From contig CAMYNX010000002.1 of assembly GCA_947259875.1 (NCBI GenBank), forward strand, positions 1 through 53,202: a stretch of 53,202 bases of DNA, read 5' to 3'. The translations under genes and the position numbers were made by a program. Position 1 is the stretch's first letter. Each line of letters starts with the position of its first letter. Shown in pieces: positions 32,914-41,739 of the stretch. Source of the DNA: an uncultured Gammaproteobacteria bacterium (GTDB lineage: Bacteria > Pseudomonadota > Gammaproteobacteria > Arenicellales > JAANXG01). The notes under the pieces were generated by a model. The model ran no database searches, was not told where the DNA came from, and was given only the letters and a program-made list of their open reading frames with translations.

Positions 32914-33414
32914 ATGAACGTGTTGCTGCTGGGCATCGGAAACATCTTACTTCGTGATGAGGGCGTCGGCGTTCGCGTCGTCGAGTCACTGGCCAAGCGC
33001 TACACCCTGCCACAGGAAGTCGAGGTCCTCGATGGCGGAACCTCGGGCATGGATCTTTTGTACACCATCTCCGGTCGCGACGTGATGATTGTGTGCGACG
33101 CAATCAAAGCCGACGCGCCGCCTGGGACCGTCATTCAAATCACCGGTGATGACGTGCCCGCATTTCTCCAGACCAAGCTCTCGCCCCACCAAGTGGGTTT
33201 ATCCGATGTTCTCGCTACATTGAAGCTGTTGGACGAACTCCCCCCGGTGGTGAGCATCGTTGGCATCGTACCCGAAGACCTCAGTTTAGGAACCGAACTT
33301 TCTCCTACCGCCGCCGGCGCTGTCGACCATGCGCTGACGATGATCATAGATGAGTTGGCCACGGTAGGGATTGATGTCGGACAACAATCATTAACAGCCC
33401 CGGAGGTCGTTTGA
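32914..33414 (+). CDS. hybD: HybD: hydrogenase maturation endopeptidase
   Basis: The 166-aa protein has the protease signature LLLGIGNILLRDEGVGVR, the mid-protein DGGTSGMDLL and the later SPHQVGLSDVL, which contain the acidic residues and histidine that bind nickel and direct cleavage. It removes the 15-residue C-terminal peptide from the large subunit once nickel is in place. It starts 19 bp after the large subunit gene. Confidence 0.97.
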   Translation: MNVLLLGIGNILLRDEGVGVRVVESLAKRYTLPQEVEVLDGGTSGMDLLYTISGRDVMIVCDAIKADAPPGTVIQITGDDVPAFLQTKLSPHQVGLSDVLATLKLLDELPPVVSIVGIVPEDLSLGTELSPTAAGAVDHALTMIIDELATVGIDVGQQSLTAPEVV

Positions 33415-33417
33415 GCA

Positions 33418-33681
33418 ATGTGCCTGGCGATTCCATCCAAAGTCATGGAAGTTAAGGACGATCGAGTGATCGTCGAGCGTTATGGGGAACGCCTCGAGGT
33501 GAATACCGGATTGATGACCGAACCCTTGACGGTGGGAGACTATGTGGTACTGCGGGCCCGCACCCATGTAGTCGCTAAAATGGATCCGCAAGCAGCGCGG
33601 GAGGCGTTGTTGCTTTTCAACGAACTCGCCGAACGACTAGCTGACGATATCGAGTTCAAATCAGACCATGAGGCACCATGA
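33418..33681 (+). CDS. hybG: HypC/HybG chaperone (second copy)
   Basis: An 87-residue HypC-type protein with MCLAIPSKV and Cys2, followed by VGDYVVLRARTHVVAKMD. It is distinct from the copy at 23798. In organisms with two copies, such as E. coli HypC/HybG, the one in the structural operon is often specific to its own large subunit. HupF, the partner of HupK in other bacteria, is also a HypC paralogue, so this copy may team with the HupK-like protein encoded nearby. The start follows hybD by three bases. Confidence 0.94.
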   Translation: MCLAIPSKVMEVKDDRVIVERYGERLEVNTGLMTEPLTVGDYVVLRARTHVVAKMDPQAAREALLLFNELAERLADDIEFKSDHEAP

Positions 33682-33682
33682 T

Positions 33683-34183
33683 ATGACCGACCAGGAACAT
33701 TCAAACCTAGCTCCTCGCGTGGTTGAGATAGTTGAGCGTTTTCAAAAAATCGGTGAACTCAATATGAAGGGCCTGCCTGTTTACAACGAAAACCTCCAGG
33801 TGGAAGCAATCGGATTCCACCCCTATGGCGACAATTATCTTGGCGTTCTGGTCACTCCGTGGTTTATGAACGTTATCCTGCTGCCGCGTGACAAAGCGCC
33901 GATGGACTATTCGTTAGTCGCATCACCCACCGATGAAACTCTACCCGCCGGGACATGGCAGTTCATGTTTGGTGGTGACGACGTGATGGGACTGTATAAG
34001 AGCTTGTCATTACACTCGCCGATGTTCGCCTTTAACACTCAGGAACTCGCAAGGATCGAGGCCAAACGACGTTTGAACTCGTTGATGACGCCGCCCAATA
34101 CCATTACCGCGAGTGCTACACAGCAACGGGCTCCGGAGAATAGCAGCCGACGTGCTTTTTTGCGGGGCCAAGTGAACGGCTAA
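33683..34183 (+). CDS. hybE: HybE: hydrogenase assembly chaperone
   Basis: I choose ATG 33683, two bases after the hybG stop and with GAGG upstream, over the in-frame ATG 33668. The 166-aa product has the HybE/HupJ pattern: MKGLPVYNENLQVEAIGF, WFMNVILLP and LPAGTWQFMFGGDD. HybE-type proteins bind the Tat-bearing small subunit or help assemble the subunits before export. The tail after about residue 140 is variable and basic. The stop directly abuts the start of the hupK-like gene. Confidence 0.92.
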   Translation: MTDQEHSNLAPRVVEIVERFQKIGELNMKGLPVYNENLQVEAIGFHPYGDNYLGVLVTPWFMNVILLPRDKAPMDYSLVASPTDETLPAGTWQFMFGGDDVMGLYKSLSLHSPMFAFNTQELARIEAKRRLNSLMTPPNTITASATQQRAPENSSRRAFLRGQVNG

Positions 34184-35380
34184 ATGAGCGGCACCCGCGA
34201 AACAACCGGTGGCATCGAAGGCCGCCTACGTATCCAGGTCAAGGTCGATGCCGGTATGGTGAGTAATGTCCAACTCGATTCACAACGTCCGGTGAACAGC
34301 GGTGCGTTGCTCGAGGGCCGCTCGGTCGGGGACGCCTTGGACCTGCTGCCACGGATATTCAGCCTGTGTGGTGTGGCGCAAACCGCCGCCGGCCTGGTGG
34401 CGGTGGAACACGCATTACGGGTCTCACTTACCCCACCGCAGATCGCCGCACGCCAAATGCTGGTGGCTGCGGAGGCCCTGGAACAGACTGTTTGGCGCAT
34501 TACCGTGGATTGGCCGACCTGCCTGGGCATGCAACCCGATGTGGCCGGCATACGCGATCTACGGCGGCTGCTCCGCGGGCTTGGGATGCATATGTTCAAA
34601 GCCATACCGTGGAACCGGGTCGGCGGTAGTCATCTGGTCCCCGACCCAATCGAGCTCGTCAAGACCATCGATGCGGTAGCGCAACACGCGGCATGGATTC
34701 TTTTCGGCGACGCCGCGCCGCAATTAGATGACCACAGATCCTTTGAACGTTGGCTTGGCCGGCAACACCAACCGGGGCCCGCGGCGTTGGATTATGTGCG
34801 TGACCAGGGACTCGCGGCATTCGGCAACAGCCCGGTGGATCTTTTGCCGACGGCGCCCGACACCGGCTTCTTTGCGCAGCAGTTAGCCAAAGATGTTGAT
34901 TGGTCGTTTTGCACCCACCCACACTACCACGGCAACATCTCTGAAACCGGCGCATTGTCGCGCCTGGTGGACCATCCACTGGTCAGTGAGTTGCGGGACC
35001 GGCATGGGAATGGGCTGCTCACCCGCCTGGCGGCAAGACTCGTTGAGACCAACCATCTGATCTCCAAGATGCGGTCCTGTGTGGATGACGTGTCCGATGA
35101 TATGGGCACAACAACCAATAACGAAAGCGGCCAAGGCATCAGTGTGATTGACACCGCCCGGGGAGTGTTGGTGCATTGGGTAGAAATCACGGACAACATA
35201 GTCAATCGTTATCGAATTCTGGCCCCCACGGAATGGAATTTTCATCCCCGCGGTCCGTTGATTCAGGGCTTGGAGGGTGTGAACGCCCAGGTGGGTGAGG
35301 CACTGGACAAAAACGCGGGGCTGCTGATCAACGCGTTGGACCCCTGCGTCGGATACGAGCTGAACATCGTGGAGCACTAG
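34184..35380 (+). CDS. hupK: HupK-like scaffold: large-subunit relative with degenerate NiFe ligands
   Basis: The 398-aa protein resembles a shrunken hydrogenase large subunit. It starts with GGIEGRLRIQVKVDAG, and its L1 equivalent is SLCGVAQTA (C62 kept, second cysteine now A65). The L2 equivalent at the very C-terminus is DPCVGYELN (C388 kept, second cysteine now Y391). No maturation peptide follows. HupK proteins in rhizobia and Ralstonia-type systems are thought to hold the Fe(CN)2CO unit during oxic assembly with HupF. Finding one inside a Hyb-type operon is the notable point. It begins directly at the hybE stop. Confidence 0.85.
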   Translation: MSGTRETTGGIEGRLRIQVKVDAGMVSNVQLDSQRPVNSGALLEGRSVGDALDLLPRIFSLCGVAQTAAGLVAVEHALRVSLTPPQIAARQMLVAAEALEQTVWRITVDWPTCLGMQPDVAGIRDLRRLLRGLGMHMFKAIPWNRVGGSHLVPDPIELVKTIDAVAQHAAWILFGDAAPQLDDHRSFERWLGRQHQPGPAALDYVRDQGLAAFGNSPVDLLPTAPDTGFFAQQLAKDVDWSFCTHPHYHGNISETGALSRLVDHPLVSELRDRHGNGLLTRLAARLVETNHLISKMRSCVDDVSDDMGTTTNNESGQGISVIDTARGVLVHWVEITDNIVNRYRILAPTEWNFHPRGPLIQGLEGVNAQVGEALDKNAGLLINALDPCVGYELNIVEH

Positions 35381-35382
35381 CA

Positions 35383-35724
35383 ATGCACGAGATGAGTCTC
35401 AGTCAGGGCATGTTGGAGATTATTCAGGAGCAAGCGGCCGTCGATGGTTTTCGAAGCGTCAAAGTTGTGCGCCTTGAAATCGGCGCGTTGTCGTGCGTTG
35501 AGCCAGAGGCGTTGGGATTTTGTTTCGATAGCGTCACCCGGGGCACCGTTGCCGAAGGGGCGACGCTGGATATCATCAAGGTTCCTGGCCACGCTTGGTG
35601 CTGGAGATGTTCGCGGGTCGTTGACATCGAGCGGCACGGCGATCCTTGCCCGGACTGCTCCGGTTACCAAATGCAGATGCGAACCGGAAATGAAATGAAG
35701 ATAAAAGCGTTGGAGGTAGCGTAA
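35383..35724 (+). CDS. hypA: HypA nickel-insertion protein
   Basis: The 113-residue protein starts [10 protein letters not shown], with the nickel-binding His2, and has a zinc site of two CxxC pairs (CWRC, CPDC). With HypB it delivers nickel to the large-subunit precursor after the iron unit is placed. It overlaps hypB by one base (TAATG). Confidence 0.97.
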   Translation: MHEMSLSQGMLEIIQEQAAVDGFRSVKVVRLEIGALSCVEPEALGFCFDSVTRGTVAEGATLDIIKVPGHAWCWRCSRVVDIERHGDPCPDCSGYQMQMRTGNEMKIKALEVA

Positions 35725-36539
35725 TGTGTACGACCTGTGGATGCGGCACGGACGAAGTCAAGATCACCAGCGGCCAACAGCCCCAACACGCCCACGCTCA
35801 TCATCACCATCATGACGGTCACCACGCACATGACCACGGCGCCGAGACGCGGCTGTTGCAGGTGGAACAGGACCTGTTGAGCAAGAACAACAGTTATGCC
35901 GCCGCGAATCGCCATTTTTTCTCACAGCGCGGCGTATTCGCCGTCAACCTCATGTCGAGTCCGGGTTCGGGAAAAACGACGCTGTTGGTGAATACCGTGC
36001 GTTCGCTAAAAGAGCGTTATCCCATCGCAGTCATCGAGGGCGACCAGCAGACCAGCCAAGACGTCGAGCGCATACGATCCGCCGGGGTTCCAGGTATCCA
36101 AATCAACACCGGAAAGGGCTGCCATCTAGACGCGCACATGGTCGGCCACGCCCTGGAACGGCTCCCAGTCGAGAATGAAAGCGTGCTGTTCATTGAGAAT
36201 GTAGGCAACCTGGTTTGTCCCGCTGCGTTCGACTTGGGCGAGACCCGTAAGGTGGTGGTCATGTCAGTTACCGAGGGCGAGGACAAACCTCTCAAGTATC
36301 CCGACATGTTTGCGGTATCGGATTTGATGTTGATCAATAAAATTGATCTGCTGCCCCATCTGAATTTTGACACCAACCGCTGTATCGATTACGCGCGACG
36401 GGTGAATCCCAAGATCGAGATTTTGCAACTATCCGCCCTCAGCGGCGACGGTTGTGATGTGTGGTCGGACTGGCTCAGCTCAGGACTCAACACCGCGCGG
36501 GCGGCCCGCAAGGCGGCGGCGTGCGATCAGACCGCGTGA
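35724..36539 (+). CDS. hypB: HypB GTPase for nickel delivery
   Basis: The 271-aa protein has an N-terminal metal site (CTTCGCG), a histidine-rich stretch with about a dozen histidines ([17 protein letters not shown]) that can store nickel, and a SIMIBI GTPase domain with P-loop [20 protein letters not shown] and the NKID specificity motif. GTP hydrolysis drives nickel transfer through HypA. It closes the recognisable hydrogenase operon. Confidence 0.97.
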   Translation: MCTTCGCGTDEVKITSGQQPQHAHAHHHHHDGHHAHDHGAETRLLQVEQDLLSKNNSYAAANRHFFSQRGVFAVNLMSSPGSGKTTLLVNTVRSLKERYPIAVIEGDQQTSQDVERIRSAGVPGIQINTGKGCHLDAHMVGHALERLPVENESVLFIENVGNLVCPAAFDLGETRKVVVMSVTEGEDKPLKYPDMFAVSDLMLINKIDLLPHLNFDTNRCIDYARRVNPKIEILQLSALSGDGCDVWSDWLSSGLNTARAARKAAACDQTA

Positions 36540-36579
36540 ATTCTATTATCGACGAAACTTAGACATGAAGGAGTCAACA

Positions 36580-36831
36580 ATGAAACGGCTTAGTCAATTC
36601 ATCGGCATGGGCTTGCTCATCTCATCGCTGAGCGCGCCGACGTTTGCACACCCCGGGCATGTGCTGAGCGGTGGATCGATCGCCGCCCCTGAGCATTTTT
36701 TCTGGGACATGCACCATTTGCTGCCGCTCATCGTCGTAGCCCTGTTGATGGCGGTCTTGCTTCGATTTTGGCGCGGGAGAACCACTCACGGTACCACGTT
36801 TCGCGATTGCTTAACAGGACGCCGTCGTTGA
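36580..36831 (+). CDS. Small exported HPGH membrane protein
   Basis: I start at ATG 36580, seven bases after AAGGAG, instead of the track's 36454. The 83-aa product has a signal peptide ending SAPTFA, a mature start HPGHVLSGG, a second histidine-bearing stretch (EHFFWDMHHLL) and one membrane helix (PLIVVALLMAVLLRF). The first residues recall the AHPGH start of HupE/UreJ nickel permeases, but the rest of that protein is missing. A role in periplasmic metal binding near the hydrogenase is possible, not shown. It is 40 bp downstream of hypB. Confidence 0.68.
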   Translation: MKRLSQFIGMGLLISSLSAPTFAHPGHVLSGGSIAAPEHFFWDMHHLLPLIVVALLMAVLLRFWRGRTTHGTTFRDCLTGRRR

Positions 36832-36962
36832 CGTTACTGATGTGATAACGGCATTTGTCGCTCAGCGGTTGAAGTCGACGCGGCCAACGCAGACATGCCA
36901 CCGGCGATGTGCAAATTGATTTGTTGCCAGTTACAAGTTTTGGAAGTGCGGGAGTTAGATTC

Positions 36963-37388
36963 ATGAACGCGAAAACACGCATGGCTATAGCATTGTCCAT
37001 GATGTTGAGCCTGTTATGGAGTTGCTCAACGGACACCCCATCGCGCAGCGTGCGCACCGAGGGGCAATACCGGTACGCCGCCCAACCCCAGGGCCATGAT
37101 GGTCCCGCGAGCGGATGTGTCGTGTGCCACAGCCTGGAAAAAGACGGACCCCTTCGTGTTGCGCCCACCCTGTGGGGAATTGTCGGCGCCGAAAAAGCTA
37201 GATTTAAATGGTATGGTTATTCGACGGCACTCGCTACGGCAGAAGGCGAGTGGAGTGAAAAAGATTTGGACGAGTACTTGACCGACCCGGATAAGTTCCT
37301 CCCCGGTACTAAAAAGACCCTGATCGGCATAGCGGACGCGGGACAACGTACCGAACTCATCGATTTTCTCAAGACCCTTCGCGACTAA
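36963..37388 (+). CDS. Monohaem c-type cytochrome lipoprotein
   Basis: From ATG 36963, with GGGAG upstream, the 141-aa protein shows a lipoprotein signal (SMMLSLLWSC), one haem-binding motif CVVCH and a class I cytochrome c pattern (PTLWGIVGAEKA; methionine ligands are not obvious at the usual place, the segment reading FLPGTKKTLIGI). It should be a periplasmic, membrane-anchored electron carrier. It follows the small HPGH gene on the hydrogenase strand and could accept electrons from the respiratory chain; a tie to hydrogenase is inferred from position only. Confidence 0.82.
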   Translation: MNAKTRMAIALSMMLSLLWSCSTDTPSRSVRTEGQYRYAAQPQGHDGPASGCVVCHSLEKDGPLRVAPTLWGIVGAEKARFKWYGYSTALATAEGEWSEKDLDEYLTDPDKFLPGTKKTLIGIADAGQRTELIDFLKTLRD

Positions 37389-37412
37389 CACGCAAATATC
37401 GCAGTCGGATTG

Positions 37413-37434
37413 GCCGGTTGCAATACCGGTTTTT
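37413..37434 (+). terminator. Probable terminator between convergent genes
   Basis: A short stem CCGGT / ACCGG with a 6-nt loop is followed by six T residues, 25 bp after the cytochrome stop. The stem is only five base pairs, but the position between convergent genes supports it. Confidence 0.55.
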
Positions 37435-37470
37435 TGCTGCGGCTTCCGATACCGACACTAGTTTTTCTGC

Positions 37471-39282
37471 CTAATCCAATAGCAGAGCCGGTAACCACAG
37501 GGTGAGTGCCGGCACATAGGTGATCAGCAACGCGGTCATCAGCAGAATGATCAGGTAAGGGAATGTAGAACGATATATGTGTGCCAACGGCTTCTTGAAA
37601 CGGTACGCGGAAAGAAACAGATTCACGCCCACTGGCGGCGTGAGGTATCCCAACTGCAAGTTGGCGAGGAAGATCACCCCTAGGTGCACGGGGTCCACCG
37701 CATAAGCAGCCGCCATCGGGGCGATTAGCGGAACAATGACGATAATCGCCGAATAGATATCCATGAAAGCACCGGCAACGATCAATACGATATTGACCAC
37801 CAATAAGAATAAATATGGAGACTGAATGAATTGTTGGACCCAGTCCAGAGCATGCATAGGTATCTGCGCGATAACAAGATAGTTGGTAAATCCCAGCGCG
37901 ACGCCTAGAATGATCATGAACCCACCGACCATCGTCGCGCTTTCTACCATCACTCGGATGAGATCCCGGGTGAGCCTGACCTCCCGGTGAATGACGCATG
38001 CAATGAGAACCGCATAGAGCACGGTCAATGCAGCAGCTTCCACCAGCGTCGCAAATCCTCCGAAGAGGCCGACTAGGATCACCAGCGGCAACATGATCTC
38101 CCACTTCGCTTCCCGCAATGCGACATAAAGCTCGCGCGAGCGAAACGGTGTTTGGGTTGCTCCACCCTTCCAGCCACACCACGCGCCATAGCCAGCGACC
38201 ACCAGAATGAGCAGAATTCCCGGCAGCAACCCGCCGATAAATAGCCGTTCCAAATCGAGTTCTGCATAGTACGCGTACAGGATCACCGGCAAACTGGGTG
38301 GGAGAAGAACGCCAATGGATCCAGAAACCGTCACCAGACCGATCGATTCTTGTTCTTTGTAGCGCGCCCTAACGAGCATCGGCAGTAGTACACCCCCCAT
38401 CGCCAGGATGGTGATGCCCGACGCGCCGGTAAGCGGTGTGAAGAATGCCAACACCAGCGTGGTAACGATAGCGAGACCACCCGGCATCCAACCAACCAAT
38501 GCGGAAAACAAACGCAGCAGCCGCTTGCTGGACCCACCCTCGGCCAACACATAACCGGCGACGGTGAACAGCGGGATGGCCGGTAACATCGCCTCCGTGC
38601 TCAAGCGATAGGTCTCTCCGGGAACCGCCGAAATCGGCGTGCCCTCGTGCCAGAACATCAACAACGCCGCGCCACCGATGACCGCATAGATCGGCATACC
38701 CAATGCCATACCAAGCAACAGCACCAACCCGACGCCCCACATCATCGCGGGTCCCGGTGCATCAAAAAGAAACCCAAGCGCCGCCGGTATCACCAAACCG
38801 AGGGCGGTTAGGGAGCGGCCCCGCCAATCCGCCCCTGCATGCCAAATCAAGCGGCCGACAATCAGCGCGAACCCTAGAGGCATAATCAAGGAAAACATCC
38901 AAACCGGGATCCCCCAGGAGACCATGCCTCCATATTTGTAATCGACCCCGACAAGTTGAATACTTGCCAACAAAAGACAACCGGTTATTCCGACGCCAAG
39001 GGCCGAGGTCAGCACCCGCGCACGCCGCTGCCAAGACGGTGGGAGAAACTCGCCGGTCGACAATGCGAGCAATCGGTCTGAGCGGGCCGCGAGGGCCGCA
39101 CCGAGAAAGGTAATCCAAAGCGTCAAGTGCTGTACCACTGAGATAGAACCCGGGATTCCACCACCCAAAAACTCCCGGGTGCTGAATTCGGCAAGCGGTA
39201 ACACCGACATGATCGTCAATACGACCACCGATACTATATCTTCCGAACGGCGAAGCGCCGCCGTTAGCTTAGTTATTCCCAT
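37471..39282 (-). CDS. TRAP transporter, fused small (Q) and large (M) membrane subunits
   Basis: The 603-aa protein has a DctQ-like N-terminal part of about 170 residues (four helices, LTLWITFLGAALAARSDRLL) fused to a DctM-like part (LGMPIYAVIGGAALLMF, FFTPLTGASGITILAMGG, GYLTPPVGVNLFLSAY) with some twelve helices. TRAP systems use a sodium gradient to import organic acids delivered by a periplasmic binding protein. The binding protein and a TatT partner are encoded just upstream on the same strand. Substrate unknown. Confidence 0.93.
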   Translation of the reverse strand: MGITKLTAALRRSEDIVSVVVLTIMSVLPLAEFSTREFLGGGIPGSISVVQHLTLWITFLGAALAARSDRLLALSTGEFLPPSWQRRARVLTSALGVGITGCLLLASIQLVGVDYKYGGMVSWGIPVWMFSLIMPLGFALIVGRLIWHAGADWRGRSLTALGLVIPAALGFLFDAPGPAMMWGVGLVLLLGMALGMPIYAVIGGAALLMFWHEGTPISAVPGETYRLSTEAMLPAIPLFTVAGYVLAEGGSSKRLLRLFSALVGWMPGGLAIVTTLVLAFFTPLTGASGITILAMGGVLLPMLVRARYKEQESIGLVTVSGSIGVLLPPSLPVILYAYYAELDLERLFIGGLLPGILLILVVAGYGAWCGWKGGATQTPFRSRELYVALREAKWEIMLPLVILVGLFGGFATLVEAAALTVLYAVLIACVIHREVRLTRDLIRVMVESATMVGGFMIILGVALGFTNYLVIAQIPMHALDWVQQFIQSPYLFLLVVNIVLIVAGAFMDIYSAIIVIVPLIAPMAAAYAVDPVHLGVIFLANLQLGYLTPPVGVNLFLSAYRFKKPLAHIYRSTFPYLIILLMTALLITYVPALTLWLPALLLD

Positions 39283-39339
39283 GGAGATCGTCGGGCGTAT
39301 TGTCTTTGGTTAGCTCTACCGCCGCTTGCGCTTTGTTTC

Positions 39340-40386
39340 TTATTGACCGCTATGCTCAGCCCGGTCTGAACTCTTGAACTGCTCATGCAGGCGCATGATC
39401 TTGGCGAATAATTGCGGATGCTGCTTGGCGCACTGCAGTAGCGGGTACGCCTCGTCGACACCGGTCCGCCACAGTTCACTGGCGCGTTTGTCGAGCTTGA
39501 CGATCTGCAGTCCACGTGTCTGCATCTCGCGGATCGCATCTTCCTCTGATTTGCGGATCTGCTCACGTAGCCGTTCGCCAATACTATGCACAGCGTTAAT
39601 CAATAGCGGACGAAACTTTTCAGGGATCCGTTCCCAGGCCTCGAGATGAATCACCGTTGCCGCGTTCAAAGGGGCCCAACGCAGATCGGTCATATAGTTT
39701 GCCGTCTGATAACTTCGATCCAGCAAGGCGAATAACGGCGGCACATCGATGGCTTCGATCAGCCCGGTTCGCAATGCGGTAAGCATATCAGTCTCGTCGA
39801 GCGGAACTACGCGAAACCCAAAATACTTGAACAGCCGCTCTGATTCGGGATGACCGGCCGCAGTCCATAGTCGCAATTTCTTGAGATCATCCGGCGTTCT
39901 CACCGGTTGCTTCGCAAAGAAATACACCCAACCGGCCTCCGCCCAATTAAGAATCTTGACTTGTCTGGCCATCAGCTGCTTTTCGAGATCGCCTTGAATC
40001 GCGGATCGAACGTAGTCGAGTTCTTCATAAGACTCGAATAGCAGGGGCATATTTAGGCAGTCGATGCTACTGTCAATCTGTGGCAGGCCGGCACCAGATA
40101 TGGCCACCGCATCCAGACCGCGGCGCTGCATCTTACGCACCATCTCAGTCTCGCCACCGAGCACACCTCCGGCATAGATCCGTAACTCCACCCCGCCATC
40201 GGACTCATCGTGCCACTGTTGTCGGACGCGCAGCAGCGCATCGTGCCATGCCGATCCTTCCGGAGCGATGGTCCCCAACTTGATGATGACCTTGGCGGAT
40301 GCGGGTACCGACACCAGGCCGCAAATTAGCATTACCAGAAACAGTACCAATACACGCAGCGCCCTCAATCTTGCCGTATCCGACAT
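39340..40386 (-). CDS. TRAP transporter substrate-binding protein (TatP/DctP type)
   Basis: ATG 40386 gives a signal peptide (LVLFLVMLICGLVSVPASA) and a mature DctP-type protein (KLGTIAPEGSAWHDALLR, GLDAVAISGAGLPQID, DDLKKLRLWTAAGHP). The track's longer start overlaps the tatT-like gene and lacks a signal context. 348 aa is typical. The proteins closest in layout are those paired with TatT. It captures the ligand in the periplasm and hands it to the QM subunit encoded 57 bp downstream. Confidence 0.92.
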   Translation of the reverse strand: MSDTARLRALRVLVLFLVMLICGLVSVPASAKVIIKLGTIAPEGSAWHDALLRVRQQWHDESDGGVELRIYAGGVLGGETEMVRKMQRRGLDAVAISGAGLPQIDSSIDCLNMPLLFESYEELDYVRSAIQGDLEKQLMARQVKILNWAEAGWVYFFAKQPVRTPDDLKKLRLWTAAGHPESERLFKYFGFRVVPLDETDMLTALRTGLIEAIDVPPLFALLDRSYQTANYMTDLRWAPLNAATVIHLEAWERIPEKFRPLLINAVHSIGERLREQIRKSEEDAIREMQTRGLQIVKLDKRASELWRTGVDEAYPLLQCAKQHPQLFAKIMRLHEQFKSSDRAEHSGQ

Positions 40387-40402
40387 GATCGAGCTTTGAT
40401 CG

Positions 40403-41419
40403 TTACAGAAACAGTTCATCAATTCTGCCTTTGAGCCACTTCGCTCGGCGTTGCGCGAGGGCGTTGATAAGCCGATTTTGCGGTTGTTCGTCGATGTCAA
40501 CCCTTAGGGCCTTATCTAGCAACACGAGAAATTCCTCCCGATTCTGGTTCGGTATCGATGCCGCCTCGGCATAGGCGACGTATAGACTCGCGCGCCTACC
40601 CTGCGAGAGCTGCAACGCCCGCTGATAATGCCGGCGAATCACATTTTTGTCGGCGTGAATGCGGCCGGCCGCCGCCAGGGTCACTTGGAACTCGTGCAGT
40701 GTGCCTGCATCCCAGCCCTCGTCCAACTCCAGGGCACGGCCGAGCATGGCGTCGACTTCCGGCAACCGGGCCAACAATGCAGCGTCATGCCGCGATACCG
40801 AGATTGCCAAACCCAACGCCGCCGCAGACCAGTAGAGTACCGGCACCACCCGTGCCGCATCCTCCGATAACACCTCATGTACCACCTGTTGTGGGTCCTC
40901 ACTAAGCCGCACCGCGAAACCAGGATATCTCAACTCTAACGCGCGCAATGCGTAATCGAGTGCCCGAAGATATAACCTGCGTGCCCGACGACGAAGTTCC
41001 AGCGCCGCGTCGAGGTCATCGGGAGCCAATTGATCAGCCTCGAAATGAACATAAGCATAAGAATAAAGAACAAATCCACGACTGGCCGTGAGCAGCAGAC
41101 CGTCGTGTCGCGGGGATTGTGACAACAAGCTCTCGACAAGCTTCAAACTAAACGGCAAGGCATCCCCTACAAGGATGAGATCGTCATCACGCTCGTAGAC
41201 GGAATCTCCAGAAGCCAACAGATCGCCAACAGTGTTCACCGTAAAGCGCTTGATGGAACACCCGGCTGCCAGCACGATGGCAATCATCATGGCAACGAAG
41301 ACGTAGGTGCGGTGGAGGCAATGCTGGCCCCGCGCGGCGTTCGACTTTACGGTCGGGAAATCTTTGGAGGGCAAGGACTGAGCCCGATCGTGGGCCTTCG
41401 TTGTCAGTTTGGGATCCAC
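40403..41419 (-). CDS. TatT-family lipoprotein of a TRAP transporter
   Basis: The core matches TatT proteins (GDSVYERDDDLILVGDALPF, LKLVESLL, then a run of TPR-like helices including RRARRLYLRALDYALRALEL). A lipobox (IVLAAGC) lies about 45 residues after the listed start, so the true start may be further in, near the MMIAIV methionines. In Treponema the TatT trimer docks onto the binding protein TatP and is thought to pass hydrophobic ligands. Here it is the first gene of a tatT-P-QM operon, 16 bp before the binding protein. Confidence 0.88.
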   Translation of the reverse strand: MDPKLTTKAHDRAQSLPSKDFPTVKSNAARGQHCLHRTYVFVAMMIAIVLAAGCSIKRFTVNTVGDLLASGDSVYERDDDLILVGDALPFSLKLVESLLSQSPRHDGLLLTASRGFVLYSYAYVHFEADQLAPDDLDAALELRRRARRLYLRALDYALRALELRYPGFAVRLSEDPQQVVHEVLSEDAARVVPVLYWSAAALGLAISVSRHDAALLARLPEVDAMLGRALELDEGWDAGTLHEFQVTLAAAGRIHADKNVIRRHYQRALQLSQGRRASLYVAYAEAASIPNQNREEFLVLLDKALRVDIDEQPQNRLINALAQRRAKWLKGRIDELFL

Positions 41420-41739
41420 AAAATTCTTTTTTTATTGGCACGTTGCGCGCTTAGCTGAAAGATACAAGCGATAGCCGTCACCACGGCGCGCTGGTTTTCT
41501 GATAATGGTCGTTAATAGAGTATAACACCGCCCCGCGGTAAATCACTGAGAACGGGCCAATGAGCAGTCTTCCGCTACTCACCATTGGAATACATACTGA
41601 GTCAATTTTTGGCTGAGGTATTGGACTGCGTCATCGTTAACTGCCATGCCGTCGCTACCATAAGTACCTCCTGGTTGGCCTATCGAAACATAGTTGGTAA
41701 CTTGAGTGCGCACAGACACGCGAAAGAAGGAGTCCGTTC
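41420..41739. other. Divergent intergenic region
   Basis: These 320 bp separate the TRAP operon from the hydrolase-OsmC gene. A T-rich tract (41424-41435) lies near the tatT start. No tRNA, small gene or strong repeat was found. The hydrolase side has a good GAAGGAG ribosome site. Confidence 0.5.
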
